Positions 34,410 through 43,033 are shown, counted from the first letter of the stretch. The stretch is DNA of 64,000 nt from FEB-10 sp963710645 (GCA_963710645.1 CAVQBD010000009.1:1178001-1242000); one strand, 5' to 3'. The notes: generated by a model not told the origin, from the letters alone. Translations and numbers: made by a program.

Positions 34410-35979
34410 CGACATCAGAACCCCGACCGACAGCACCACCGAGACCACCAAACGGCGCCGGTGGACCATCAGACGCCGGCAAAAATCCCAGACCCCTGTC
34501 GACTGGAAACGAGTGTTCTTCATCCTCCTTGGCGTCAGCTTGTTCTTTGGCGTCTTTCTGTCTCCGCCCTTTCCGGTCGCCGTCGACCCCATGGGCGAGA
34601 CCTTCGAGTTGACTTCGCAGGGCAAGGCGGCGCTCGGTCTGTTCTTGCTGGCCGCCGTGTGGTGGGTGTTCGAGGTGGTTCCCATCGGCGTCACCTCGAT
34701 CATGATCGGGGTCATCCAGGCGCTGTTTCTGATCCGTCCAGAGAAGTTCATCGTCGGGGAGGCCGACCCCATCTCGGGGCCCGAGCTGGCCCTCAAGGAG
34801 TTCTTCCATCCCTCGGTGTGGTTCATCTTCGGCTCCATCGTGATCGGCATGGTCTTCACCAAGACCGGTCTGACCAAGAGGTTGGCCTACAAGATGCTCG
34901 TGCTGGTGGGGGAGAAGACCAGCCGCATCTACCTGGGCTGCTTCATCATGACAGCCGCCCTGACCCTGGTCATGGCCCACACCGCGGTGGCGGCCACAAT
35001 CTTCCCGCTGCTGGTGGCGATCTACCGCCTGTATGACGACACCGACGTTCCGACCAATTTCGGCAAGGGTCTCTTTATGGGCATGGCCTACGTGGCGGGC
35101 GCCGGCAGCATCATCACCCTGCTCGGGGCCGCCCGCGGCGCCGTCGCCATCGGGTTCTACAAGGAGATCACCGGGCAAGACATCACCTTTTTCGGGCTGA
35201 CCTGGTACATGTTTGGCATCGGTTGGGTGATGGTCTTCGTGCTGTGGGCCTTCTTCATGGTGTACTACAAACCCGAACGGGCCTCGATCCCAGGTCTCAG
35301 GGAGCGAGCCGCCGACTTGTACTCCCAGCTCGGACCCATCACCTCAAAGGAGATCTGGGCGGCAGCCATCGTGGTCACGGCGGTCACGACCATGAGCCTG
35401 CGGTCCTTCATCCCGGCCTTCAAGGCCATCGACAAGAGCGCGATCATCCTCCTGGCCACGGTGCTGTTCTTCGTCCTGAAGATCCTCGAGATCTCCGACC
35501 TCGAGGACGTGCCGTGGAACATCATCCTACTTTTTGGGGGGGCCATGAGCCTCGGCTACTGTCTGGTCCAGACGGGCGCCGCCGACTGGATGGCCATCAA
35601 CGCGGTGACCATGCTCAAGAGCGCACCGCCCATCGTATTCATTATTGGGGTGTCCGCCTTCGTCTTGATCATGACCAATTTGATCATGAACGTGGCCGCC
35701 ATCGCCATCTGCCTGCCGGTCGCCTTGAAGATCGCGCCCTATCTCGGTGTCGGCAGCGAGGTCATCCTGTTCAGCGCCCTGGTGGTGGCCGGCATGCCCT
35801 TCCTGCTGCTGGTGGGCGCCGCGCCCAATGCCATCGCTTATGAGAGCAAGCAGTTCACATCCGGAGAGTTTTTCAAGGCGGGCATCCCGGCCAGCCTGCT
35901 GCTTCTCGTGGTGCTGACAATCTGGGTTGTCTTTATCTGGCCGATGCAGGGCATGGAGGTCCTGGTCAACACGCCTTGA
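34402..35979 (+). CDS. SLC13/DASS-family sodium:anion symporter
   Basis: A 525-residue polytopic membrane protein with a charged N-terminal tail (1-40) and about 12 membrane segments. The DASS features include paired re-entrant loops with LFGGAMSLGYCLVQTGAADW and the late MTNLIMNVAAIAICLPVA. The usual SNT motifs are seen only as altered versions (MAHTAVAATIFPLL; MTNLIMN). Family substrates are dicarboxylates, citrate, sulfate or other anions. The carbonic anhydrase 40 bp downstream raises bicarbonate as a candidate substrate, which is inference. Translation is coupled to the CBS gene by overlap. Confidence 0.85.
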   Translation: MADDIRTPTDSTTETTKRRRWTIRRRQKSQTPVDWKRVFFILLGVSLFFGVFLSPPFPVAVDPMGETFELTSQGKAALGLFLLAAVWWVFEVVPIGVTSIMIGVIQALFLIRPEKFIVGEADPISGPELALKEFFHPSVWFIFGSIVIGMVFTKTGLTKRLAYKMLVLVGEKTSRIYLGCFIMTAALTLVMAHTAVAATIFPLLVAIYRLYDDTDVPTNFGKGLFMGMAYVAGAGSIITLLGAARGAVAIGFYKEITGQDITFFGLTWYMFGIGWVMVFVLWAFFMVYYKPERASIPGLRERAADLYSQLGPITSKEIWAAAIVVTAVTTMSLRSFIPAFKAIDKSAIILLATVLFFVLKILEISDLEDVPWNIILLFGGAMSLGYCLVQTGAADWMAINAVTMLKSAPPIVFIIGVSAFVLIMTNLIMNVAAIAICLPVALKIAPYLGVGSEVILFSALVVAGMPFLLLVGAAPNAIAYESKQFTSGEFFKAGIPASLLLLVVLTIWVVFIWPMQGMEVLVNTP

Positions 35980-36019
35980 GGCAAAAACACAGGCCTCATC
36001 GGCCCCGGGGGATTCTGCG

Positions 36020-36652
36020 ATGCCGACCAAAAAATTGCTTGAGGGACACCGTCGCTTCCAAAGAGAGTTCGCCAACCATGAGGAGGTCTTTCTCAGGCTC
36101 GCCGAGGAGGGGCAGGACCCCAAGGTGCTGTGGATCGGTTGCTCGGACTCGCGTGTGATTCCAGAGCTGATCACCGGCGCCGAACCGGGAGAGCTCTTTG
36201 ACGTGCGCAACATCGCCAACGTGGTGCCCCCGGCGGACGATCACGCCTGCGCCACCGGGGCGGCCATCGAGTACGCCGTGATCCACCTCGGCGTCAGCCA
36301 CGTCGTGGTTTGCGGCCACACCGAGTGCGGCGGTATCAAGGCGCTCGAGTCGCCGCCGAGCTCAAGAGACCAGCCCAATATCGCCGCATGGCTCGAATAC
36401 GCTCGGCCCGCACGGGATCGGGTCCTGGAGGCAGGTGTGGCCGAGAGCGAACAGTACCTCGAGACCATCAAAACCAACATCCTGATGCAATGCGTCAACC
36501 TCAGGACATACCCCTGCGTGGCTGCTGGAGAAGGTGACGGCACCCTCTCGGTGCACGGATGGCTCTACGATCTCCACACCGGCCACGTGCAGGCCTACGA
36601 CGAGGACTCCGACAGCTGGAGGGAGTTGGTCGGTCCGCCCGGAACAATCTGA
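36020..36652 (+). CDS. beta-carbonic anhydrase
   Basis: A 210-residue zinc enzyme interconverting CO2 and bicarbonate. The zinc-binding and catalytic motifs are complete: WIGCSDSRVIPE (Cys, Asp-Arg dyad, about 37-48), then VVCGHTECGGIKALE (His and Cys ligands, about 96-110). The DVRNIANVVPP strand lies between them. ATG at 36020 is preferred; the frame extends upstream into the transporter in another frame. Third gene of the kinase-like/DASS/CA operon, 40 bp after the transporter. It may supply or consume the transported bicarbonate. Confidence 0.95.
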   Translation: MPTKKLLEGHRRFQREFANHEEVFLRLAEEGQDPKVLWIGCSDSRVIPELITGAEPGELFDVRNIANVVPPADDHACATGAAIEYAVIHLGVSHVVVCGHTECGGIKALESPPSSRDQPNIAAWLEYARPARDRVLEAGVAESEQYLETIKTNILMQCVNLRTYPCVAAGEGDGTLSVHGWLYDLHTGHVQAYDEDSDSWRELVGPPGTI

Positions 36653-36731
36653 CAATCCCCACCCCCCATCTTGCAGTCCATCGGGCAGTGCTACGCTCGG
36701 ACTCGCAACGATCGGCTGCAAGGGAAGGACC

Positions 36732-37274
36732 ATGAACCCTTATCTCGAAATGGACTGCGAGGAGCTCTACCGTTCACTGCAGATGTTTGCAAAAAACTGG
36801 CTCGCCCATGACGGCTGTTGGTTCCTCGCCGCCGAGGAGAGCCACGGTCTGGATGAAGCGATTCGCCTCGATGAGGAGGCCTGGCGGCGATTCGCTGCGG
36901 CCGAAGCCCGTCGGATCATGAAGGGTTTCGCCATCGACCCCGGCGGCGGCCTCGAAGCGCTCGAGCGCGCTTTGGAGCTGCGGATGTACGCGGTGATTAA
37001 CGAGCAGCACGTGGAGTGGTCCGAGGACCACGCCAGGCTGCGCTTCTTCATGGACGTCTGCCGGGTTCAGGAGACCCGCCGCCGCAAGGGGCTCGCCGAT
37101 TTTCCGTGCAAGAGTGTGGGTATCATCGAGTTCAACACCTTCGCTGAAACCGTGGACTCCAGGATCCGCACCCGCTGCCTTCACTGTCCGCCGGAGGCTC
37201 CGGAAGGAAAGTACTGCGGTTGGGAGTTCTCCCTCCAAGATGACGATGAAGAGGCTCACCACGACGAGGGTTAA
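36732..37274 (+). CDS. DUF6125-like cytosolic protein
   Basis: A 180-residue soluble protein, mostly helical in the first 130 residues (NPYLEMDCEELYRSLQMFAK, AWRRFAAAEARRIMKGFAI). A cysteine-containing C-terminal segment follows (FPCKSVGIIEFNTFAETVD, RCLHCPPEAPEGKYCGW). It resembles the L-2-amino-thiazoline-4-carboxylate hydrolase/DUF6125 group as I recall it; no function is established. The Cys-x2-Cys and nearby Cys and His could bind a metal. The start has GGGAAGG upstream. The gene lies 79 bp after the carbonic anhydrase with a possible promoter (TTGCAG, TACGCT) between. Confidence 0.65.
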   Translation: MNPYLEMDCEELYRSLQMFAKNWLAHDGCWFLAAEESHGLDEAIRLDEEAWRRFAAAEARRIMKGFAIDPGGGLEALERALELRMYAVINEQHVEWSEDHARLRFFMDVCRVQETRRRKGLADFPCKSVGIIEFNTFAETVDSRIRTRCLHCPPEAPEGKYCGWEFSLQDDDEEAHHDEG

Positions 37275-38328
37275 AACCCGGGGTCCAACCAATGGAGCCC
37301 TAGCCGAAGCCCTCTTCGCGCTGTCGGAGACCGAGCAGCCGGGCGACCGCAGGGTGGCGCTGCTGCGGGCGGGTTACGCCGCCTTTGACACGTCGGGGCA
37401 GGGCGGGCGAGCAGCCCTCGAGTGCTCACCACCGTGGCTCAAACCACTGATCTCCCAGCTCGTGGCGTGTCCCGGTGAGGGTGCTCTCGAGGCCGCCGTG
37501 CAGCGACTGTCAAACAACGGCAGGCCCCGCCGTCGCGGCTCCCGCGAACGTTTCCTGGCCCGCTCCGAGGTGCCAGGAATACTCGAGGCCGGACCCGCCA
37601 ACCTCCTGCCGCAGCGGATCCGCGGCACATTCCACTGGCACACCACGGACTCGGACGGCAAGGCGAGCTTAGAGGCCATGGCGCGTGCCTGCCGGCGCCG
37701 CGGCGCCGCCTGGGCGGTGGTCACCGATCACTCCCGCGGTTTGGACATCGCCTCGGGATTGGACCATGAGGGGGTCCGGCTTCAACGACGACGGGTCGAC
37801 GCCTGGAACGGGACCAAGGGTGATGAGATGCGCCTCCTTCAAGGTCTCGAAGTGGAGGTCCTCGAAGACGGCACCGTCGATGTCCCACCCGGCGAACGGG
37901 TCGAGGTGGACTGCATCGTGGCCGCGGTCCATCGTCAATTCGACCCCGACCGTGACCAGACCGAACGGTTGCTGCGCGCCATCGCGACTCCCGGGGTCCA
38001 TGCCCTCGCCCATCCGCGGGGCCGGCATTTCCACCACCGTCCCGGTTTGCGCGCCCGCTGGGAACTGGTCTTCGCCTCCTGTTCCGATCACGGCGTGGCG
38101 GTGGAGATCAATGGTTTCCCCCGCCGCCAGGATCTGGACTGGGAGCTGGCCCGACTGGCGTGCGAGTCCGGCTGCGAGTTCGTGCTCGCCTCGGATGCCC
38201 ACGCTGTGCGCCATCTCGAGTTCGACGCCTACGCCTCGGCCATCGCCATGAGGGCCGGCATCCCCCGTTCCCGAATTCTCAATGCGGGGCACGTGGAGGA
38301 GTTCGAGGCCTGGCTCGGGGATCGCTGA
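37240..38328 (+). CDS. PolX-like PHP-domain protein lacking the polymerase core
   Basis: From ATG 37240 there are 362 residues; 37246 is equally possible. Residues about 15-120 resemble the helix-hairpin-helix start of bacterial DNA polymerase X (TNGALAEALFALSETEQPG). Residues about 125-360 are a PHP domain very like the PolX C-terminus: FHWHTTDSDGKASLEAM (metal His-x-His), VVTDHSRGLDIASGL, VHRQFDPDRDQTERLLRAI, LAHPRGR and LASDAHAVRHL. The palm and fingers region that normally separates them is missing. A phosphoesterase or nuclease is likely. It overlaps the previous gene by 35 nt. Confidence 0.82.
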   Translation: MTMKRLTTTRVKTRGPTNGALAEALFALSETEQPGDRRVALLRAGYAAFDTSGQGGRAALECSPPWLKPLISQLVACPGEGALEAAVQRLSNNGRPRRRGSRERFLARSEVPGILEAGPANLLPQRIRGTFHWHTTDSDGKASLEAMARACRRRGAAWAVVTDHSRGLDIASGLDHEGVRLQRRRVDAWNGTKGDEMRLLQGLEVEVLEDGTVDVPPGERVEVDCIVAAVHRQFDPDRDQTERLLRAIATPGVHALAHPRGRHFHHRPGLRARWELVFASCSDHGVAVEINGFPRRQDLDWELARLACESGCEFVLASDAHAVRHLEFDAYASAIAMRAGIPRSRILNAGHVEEFEAWLGDR

Positions 38329-38752
38329 CTACGTTTCCGAGTTGCCGGTTCCGGGTTCCGGGTTGCTCGCGGCCTTCCGGTACCGGCAAACGCGGTCGCT
38401 GGTCGCTGCCCCGGATCGCTGTTCTGTGCCGCTGTCCCTGAACGCTGTCGCTGCCGGTGGGTATCGGGCACGGGCGTACTCTTCGATTTACTGATTTCTG
38501 CGCGCCCATCTCCCAACCGCGCTTCTCGCGTTCCCATCTTCATGTCGGTGCCAGGCACCGCCGCGGATGTATCGATCTCGTACTACGATTCGATTTCGAC
38601 GGTGCCAGGCACCGGGTGAGCGCGCTCGCAATGCGCCCGAGGGTGGCACGCCCGATCAACGCGCACTCTCGTGCTCCGTGCGGGCGGAGGATCTCTCATC
38701 GAGGCGGGTCGTGGTTTTCTAATTCCGAATCGGGCGGATCACTACCTACTGC
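38329..38752. repeat. gene-free 424-bp gap: TTCCGGG array and modular element (copy B, hairpin missing)
   Basis: A TTCCGGG/TTGCCGG array occupies about 38335-38372. The modular element then has CCCATCTCCCAACCGCGC (about 38506-38523). The paired GGTGCCAGGCACC modules lie at 38547-38559 and 38601-38613. The right flank GGCACGCCCGATCAACGCGC (38645-38664) follows directly without the variable hairpin. No gene is supported. Confidence 0.8.
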
Positions 38753-39172
38753 CTACATCTTCTGGCGTTCGATCTTTCGAAGGCGGCGCCAACCCGCCGC
38801 CCAGACGGCTCGGAAACGCCGCTCGAGCAGTGTTCGTTCCACCACCGGCGACAAGAACCCGAGGCCGCGCACCGCGATGTTCTCAAAGCCCTCGACCCTC
38901 ACCCCATAGGGTTGGTCGAGGAATCGGACCTCTCCGGTTCCCCGCCAGAAGCCTCTGAAAATCCAGCGCACTTTTTGGCGCGGCTCATCCACCACGATCT
39001 TCGCCACCAGTGGAAAGGGGGACCCCTTCAGCGGAACCGCATACCATCCCTCGCCACGGTCGGAGACCTCGCCAAACGTCCCGAACAGACGGGGCCAGTC
39101 CACCGGGGTCTTGAAATACCCGTAGACCTCTTCCACCGGCACATCGAAGGTCTCGTTGAAATCTATTCTCAC
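38753..39172 (-). CDS. SRPBCC-superfamily protein
   Basis: A 139-residue START/SRPBCC-like (Bet v1 fold) protein: IDFNETFDVPVEEVYGYFKT at the N-terminus, WPRLFGTFGEV, a central antiparallel sheet (VRWIFRGFWRGTGEVRFL) and the long C-terminal helix (RTLLERRFRAVWAAGWRRL). Members bind hydrophobic ligands or act as polyketide cyclases; the ligand is unknown. The start is GTG with GGAGC upstream. A CTATTCA array lies just upstream, between it and the GFA gene. Confidence 0.8.
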   Translation of the reverse strand: MRIDFNETFDVPVEEVYGYFKTPVDWPRLFGTFGEVSDRGEGWYAVPLKGSPFPLVAKIVVDEPRQKVRWIFRGFWRGTGEVRFLDQPYGVRVEGFENIAVRGLGFLSPVVERTLLERRFRAVWAAGWRRLRKIERQKM

Positions 39173-39186
39173 GCTCCAGCCCCTCC

Positions 39187-39208
39187 CCTATCCACTATTC
39201 ACTATTCC
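39187..39208. repeat. heptameric CTATTCA array containing the GFA gene stop
   Basis: Three CTATTCA-type units. On the minus strand they encode the last residues (Asn-Ser-Glu) and stop of the GFA gene, exactly as in rdgB. Confidence 0.85.
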
Positions 39209-39632
39209 CGTGCTCCGAAAGATGCGCCAACTCGTCCACGTGCAGCTCCCAGTTGCGGCCATCGAAGTGGTGGGCCGTCACCGACTCGATGGTGTCGGGA
39301 TCGAGGCAACGCACGTTGACGCTGATCCCATCGGGGTTGGAACGCGGCACGTAGAAGGACTTGATGCCGCACACCCGGCAGAAGTGGTGCTGGGCCACCC
39401 CGGTGTTGAAGGTGTAGGTCTCGAGAGAGTCTTCACCTGCGAGCAGGCGAAACCGGGTCTTGGGAACGATCAGGTGCAGATAGGCGGTCATGGAACAGAT
39501 GGAGCAGTTGCACAGTCGGGCCTCGACCGCGGCCGGGGCGTCCACCTCGAATCGCACCCGGCCGCAGTGGCAGCCGCCCGAGTGGGTCACCACCGCCGAG
39601 GGCTCGCCACGTTGCTCGTCGGAACCCATCAT
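39195..39632 (-). CDS. GFA/CENP-V-family zinc protein
   Basis: The 145-residue protein has the GFA fold with structural and catalytic zinc cysteines: GGCHCGRVRFEV (about 20-31), LCNCSICSM (about 40-48) and HFCRVCGIKSFYVP (about 83-96). Family members include glutathione-dependent formaldehyde-activating enzymes, though most have unknown substrates. ATG 39632 overlaps the stop of the upstream gene (ATGA), which fixes the start; the longer open frame is noise. The terminal NSE and stop come from the CTATTCA array. Confidence 0.88.
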   Translation of the reverse strand: MMGSDEQRGEPSAVVTHSGGCHCGRVRFEVDAPAAVEARLCNCSICSMTAYLHLIVPKTRFRLLAGEDSLETYTFNTGVAQHHFCRVCGIKSFYVPRSNPDGISVNVRCLDPDTIESVTAHHFDGRNWELHVDELAHLSEHGNSE

Positions 39633-40252
39633 CCATCGCCGCCGACAGCGACGCAGTGGAACTCGGGGCCGTCGTAGCCCCACGTCACCGTCGCCTCGCC
39701 GTGATGCTCCCAGAAGGACTCGTTCCGGCCCTCGTACTTTGCCCCGCTGCCCGACGGCTGGCGGAACATCAACGAGCTCGAGTCGCCACGTTCCACCATC
39801 ACCGTGGGCGGATCGGTATCGAAGAACGTCGCCACCACCTCTTTGGCCGGCTGGCCGCCGCACTGGTAGAACACCGGACCGCGGGGCGGCACGAGCCGAT
39901 ACAGCGCCTGGAGTTCAGCGATCCTCAGGCGATAGGCATCCTCGACGCAGCTCCGCACATCGTCGCTCTTCCAACAGTCGTCACGGCCCTTGATCCAGCC
40001 CCGCTGCTCGGCCTTGAGCACGGGCGGATGCTCGTTGAGCGCCTTTTCAGACGCAGCACCATAGACCTCGGCGAGTGTGCGGTCGAGCGCCGACAACCCG
40101 TCATCGGTACACACCAGTTCCTCGATGCTGCCCGCCTCGACCGCGCTGCAATCGAATGACGGCTCCCCAGCCGCGGCCGCGCCAGTCATCGAGCCCATCA
40201 CCAACAGCACGGTGAGCGCCCCTCCAGAGCTCCCGATTCGCCACCTTGACAT
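39629..40252 (-). CDS. secreted LprI-MliC lysozyme-inhibitor-like protein
   Basis: The 207-residue protein has a signal peptide (about 1-27, ending GAAAAG). A Cys-rich LprI-type domain follows (about 30-115: FDCSAVEAGSIEELVCTDDGLSALD, WIKGRDDCW, CVEDAYRLRIAELQ). A C-terminal MliC-like beta-barrel domain ends it (about 125-207: FYQCGGQPAKEVVATFFD, MVERGDSSSLMFRQ, FHCVAV). Both domain types are linked to lysozyme inhibition in the periplasm. The ATG at 40252 has a strong GGGAGG site. It is translationally coupled to the GFA gene. Confidence 0.82.
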   Translation of the reverse strand: MSRWRIGSSGGALTVLLVMGSMTGAAAAGEPSFDCSAVEAGSIEELVCTDDGLSALDRTLAEVYGAASEKALNEHPPVLKAEQRGWIKGRDDCWKSDDVRSCVEDAYRLRIAELQALYRLVPPRGPVFYQCGGQPAKEVVATFFDTDPPTVMVERGDSSSLMFRQPSGSGAKYEGRNESFWEHHGEATVTWGYDGPEFHCVAVGGDG

Positions 40253-40637
40253 CTCCGGCCTCCCTTTCCTCGGTTCACGACCCGGCGTCGCGCTCCGCGT
40301 ATGGTGTGATGATCGACCCCTCTGACCAACCCAGCTCCCTCTCCTCGGCATTCCACGGGCCGCCTCCATCGAACAGGGCGTTCAGGATCGGCTCGAGCCG
40401 ACGGCCCATTGATGGGGTGTATCGAACCCCTCGCTCGCCCGGCGTGCAGGCGGCTTCGTACGGTCCGATTCGCTCTGGCGATCCCCTCCAAATGTGACAC
40501 ATTTGTGAGATTTTGGTGAAGACATCTGGACTTTTCGGGTCCACATTGGAAAGCAGGAACGACCAACGCACGATCGAGCCCGGGGTGCCGGCGCGACCAC
40601 AGGGCACCGAACACGCGAGGCCCGAGGGAGGGATTCA
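40253..40637. other. 385-bp divergent control region before the SBBP gene
   Basis: No gene is supported; open frames here have no family features. The region contains the perfect 17-bp palindrome at 40489-40505 and the ribosome site GGGAGGGA before 40638. It lacks heptameric arrays. Confidence 0.55.
40489..40505. promoter_or_regulatory. perfect 17-bp palindrome (operator candidate)
   Basis: CAAATGTG-A-CACATTTG, 8-bp perfect arms around one base, about 135 nt upstream of the SBBP gene and 240 nt upstream of the LprI-MliC gene. The dyad suits a dimeric repressor or activator. Confidence 0.6.
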
Positions 40638-42887
40638 ATGATGAAGCGCACGTATCCGCTCGAGTTCGTCGCCGCACTCCTGGTGCTGTGGATCGGTGGC
40701 TCGGCCCACGCCCACCCAAACCACGAGTGCAACGGACCACCACCGGCGACGGATTCCACGCATCGCATCGCGTCGGCCCGAATCCCATTTGTTCGCAACC
40801 ACGGTCAGATCGCCGATGGCGGGGTGGAGTTCTACGCCCAGACCTTTGCCGGAACGGTCTTCGTGACCAACCAGACCGAGCTGGTATACGCCCTGCCGCT
40901 CACTACTCGGGAGGGATTCCACGCGACCTGGGCCTTCCGTGAGAACTTCGCAGGCCGGCAGCCGACGCATCCAGTGGGCGACCACCGCAGCTCGATCCAC
41001 CTCAGTTCCTACAAGGGCAACGACTCCGGCAGGTGGATCATGAACCTCGAGACCTACGACGGCGTGGACCTCGGCGAGCTGTACCCGGGCGTCCGAGTGA
41101 CCCTGAGGGCGGCAGGAAACAACATCGAGAAGCTCTTTCATGTGGCTCCCGGTGGCGACGTCAATGCGATCCACATCGCCATCGACGGCGTCGATGGCGT
41201 TACTGTCGATTCCGACAATCAGCTTGTGCTCGCCACAACCGGCGGCGACATCAGCTTCACGGCACCAATCGCCTACCAGATGGGAAACGGCGGACGTCAA
41301 CCTGTGGATGTGGCTTATGTGCTCTCCGATGATCACCACTACGGCTTCAAAGTTGGGCCATACGATGTGGAAAAGGAGCTCGTGATCGATCCTCTGCTGG
41401 CATCGACGTATCTCGGCGGCCACAATCCCCAGCCGCCGGGCAACTACGACGACGACATCATCTACGGCATGGTCGCGGTCGGGGGAGATATTTATGTCGC
41501 GGGCGCCACCCAATCGCCCGATTTCCCCGTCCACCTGGGGTATGACGAGACCCTCGACAGCTCATGGCCCGACGGCTTTGTCACCCGTATGAGTGGTGAC
41601 CTGTCCACGGTCATTGCGTCCACCTACATCGGAACGGACGGGTTCGACCGGGTGACCGACATCGCCCTCGACGACGACGGGACGATCATTGCGGTCGGAC
41701 AGGCCGGTTATGGATTCCCGGTGACCGACGGCGCCTACACCTGGAGCGGGACCACCCCGACCGGCGGTGGTTTCGTCGCCCGATTCAGCTCCGACCTCTC
41801 GACTCTCGAGGCGTCTGCAGTGGTGACCCCGTCCGGCTACCCGTGGAAGGTCGCACTGGGAAATGCCGGAATCTACTTCGGCGGCACCACCAACAGCCCC
41901 GAGTTCCCCATCACCGATGGCGCCTACCTCTCCACGTGCTGTCCGGCTGGAGCCTTCGGCATCCGCGAGTACGACGGATTCGCCGGCAAGCTCTCGACGG
42001 ACCTGACCACCCTGGAGGCAATGACCTATCTCGGGGGCGAGACCGTCTCCGGCATCGCCGTTGCGCCCAACGGCACGGTGTTCATAACCGACGGCTGGGA
42101 TTACGCTATTACCGGTTATCTGGCCAGCTTCGACGCCGGGCTCACCACACGCTCCGCCCACCGGACCTACTACCCGGGCAGCAACAGCGGCAGCACCCGG
42201 ACCTACTTCAACGATGTTGTGGCAGGCGACGGTTTTGTGGTCACCGCCGGTCAGACATACATGAACGACCTGCCGGCGACGGAAGGTGCATTCGACACCA
42301 CCTGTGGCACCGACGGTCTGTGCGATGGGGTTGGCCCGCTGCTGGTACCGAGGTCCGACGGCTTCATCGCCATCTACAGCGAGGATCTGCAAGACACCCT
42401 TGCGCTGACCTACCTCGGCGGGTCGTATCACGAGGCGATCCGTTCCGTGGTCCTGGGTATCGATGGCGACGTCTACGTCACAGGAGAGACCGCTTCCGTG
42501 GACTTTCCGGTGGGCGGGCTCGGGGCGGACACCGCCTGTGGAGTCGACGGCATGTGTGATCCCAACGGGCCGTACTCGCCCGCTGCCGACGGGTTTGTGG
42601 CCCGACTGTCAGCGGACCTTTCACACCTCGAGTATGGCAGCTATCTGGGAGGCTCCGGAGAAGATCGACCCTTGGTAATCGCACTGGATGATGCGCAGCT
42701 GCTCTATTCAGGTGGTTCCACTGGTTCGGTGGACTTCCCGACCACCCCCGGAGCGTTTGATGGGAGTTACAGCGGCGGCACCTCGGATGCATTCATCAGC
42801 TGGATCGATGCCGCACCAGCAGTCGTCGACGTGATTTTCCAAGATGGCCTGGAAGTCGGAGATCTGTCCCACTGGAGCGGCCCGTAA
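40638..42887 (+). CDS. large secreted SBBP beta-propeller protein
   Basis: The 749-residue protein has a signal peptide (1-27, GGSAHAHP). The DUF7948-like N-terminal domain typical of SBBP proteins follows (about 45-255: PFVRNHGQ, ...YELDPLLASTYLGG-like junction KELVIDPLLASTYLGG). Repeated seven-bladed-type units come next (about 255-725), each with a D/G-G-x-I-x-V-(A/T)-G-x-T-x-S-x-D-F-P core such as DIYVAGATQSPDFPV and DVYVTGETASVDFPV. The C-terminus IFQDGLEVGDLSHWSGP is a short tail seen on many secreted proteins of related bacteria. Probably an extracellular or surface protein; the ligand is unknown. A palindromic operator candidate lies upstream. Confidence 0.88.
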   Translation: MMKRTYPLEFVAALLVLWIGGSAHAHPNHECNGPPPATDSTHRIASARIPFVRNHGQIADGGVEFYAQTFAGTVFVTNQTELVYALPLTTREGFHATWAFRENFAGRQPTHPVGDHRSSIHLSSYKGNDSGRWIMNLETYDGVDLGELYPGVRVTLRAAGNNIEKLFHVAPGGDVNAIHIAIDGVDGVTVDSDNQLVLATTGGDISFTAPIAYQMGNGGRQPVDVAYVLSDDHHYGFKVGPYDVEKELVIDPLLASTYLGGHNPQPPGNYDDDIIYGMVAVGGDIYVAGATQSPDFPVHLGYDETLDSSWPDGFVTRMSGDLSTVIASTYIGTDGFDRVTDIALDDDGTIIAVGQAGYGFPVTDGAYTWSGTTPTGGGFVARFSSDLSTLEASAVVTPSGYPWKVALGNAGIYFGGTTNSPEFPITDGAYLSTCCPAGAFGIREYDGFAGKLSTDLTTLEAMTYLGGETVSGIAVAPNGTVFITDGWDYAITGYLASFDAGLTTRSAHRTYYPGSNSGSTRTYFNDVVAGDGFVVTAGQTYMNDLPATEGAFDTTCGTDGLCDGVGPLLVPRSDGFIAIYSEDLQDTLALTYLGGSYHEAIRSVVLGIDGDVYVTGETASVDFPVGGLGADTACGVDGMCDPNGPYSPAADGFVARLSADLSHLEYGSYLGGSGEDRPLVIALDDAQLLYSGGSTGSVDFPTTPGAFDGSYSGGTSDAFISWIDAAPAVVDVIFQDGLEVGDLSHWSGP

Positions 42888-43033
42888 GGTGCTCCTGTCC
42901 CGAGATGGGCCTCAGCCCGACGAATTGGTCCGGTGAGATCTCGGCACGCGGCCTCAGCACGCGAAAGTGACGTGGCCTCGACCCGGCGCCGTCCTGCACC
43001 ACGGACGTCAGCGACCAGAACGCTGCAGCCACC

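Noticed and set aside
40275..40607. A 110-codon minus-strand frame upstream of the SBBP gene.
   Set aside because: No family features and no ribosome site, and it spans the 17-bp operator-like palindrome; more likely non-coding regulatory DNA.
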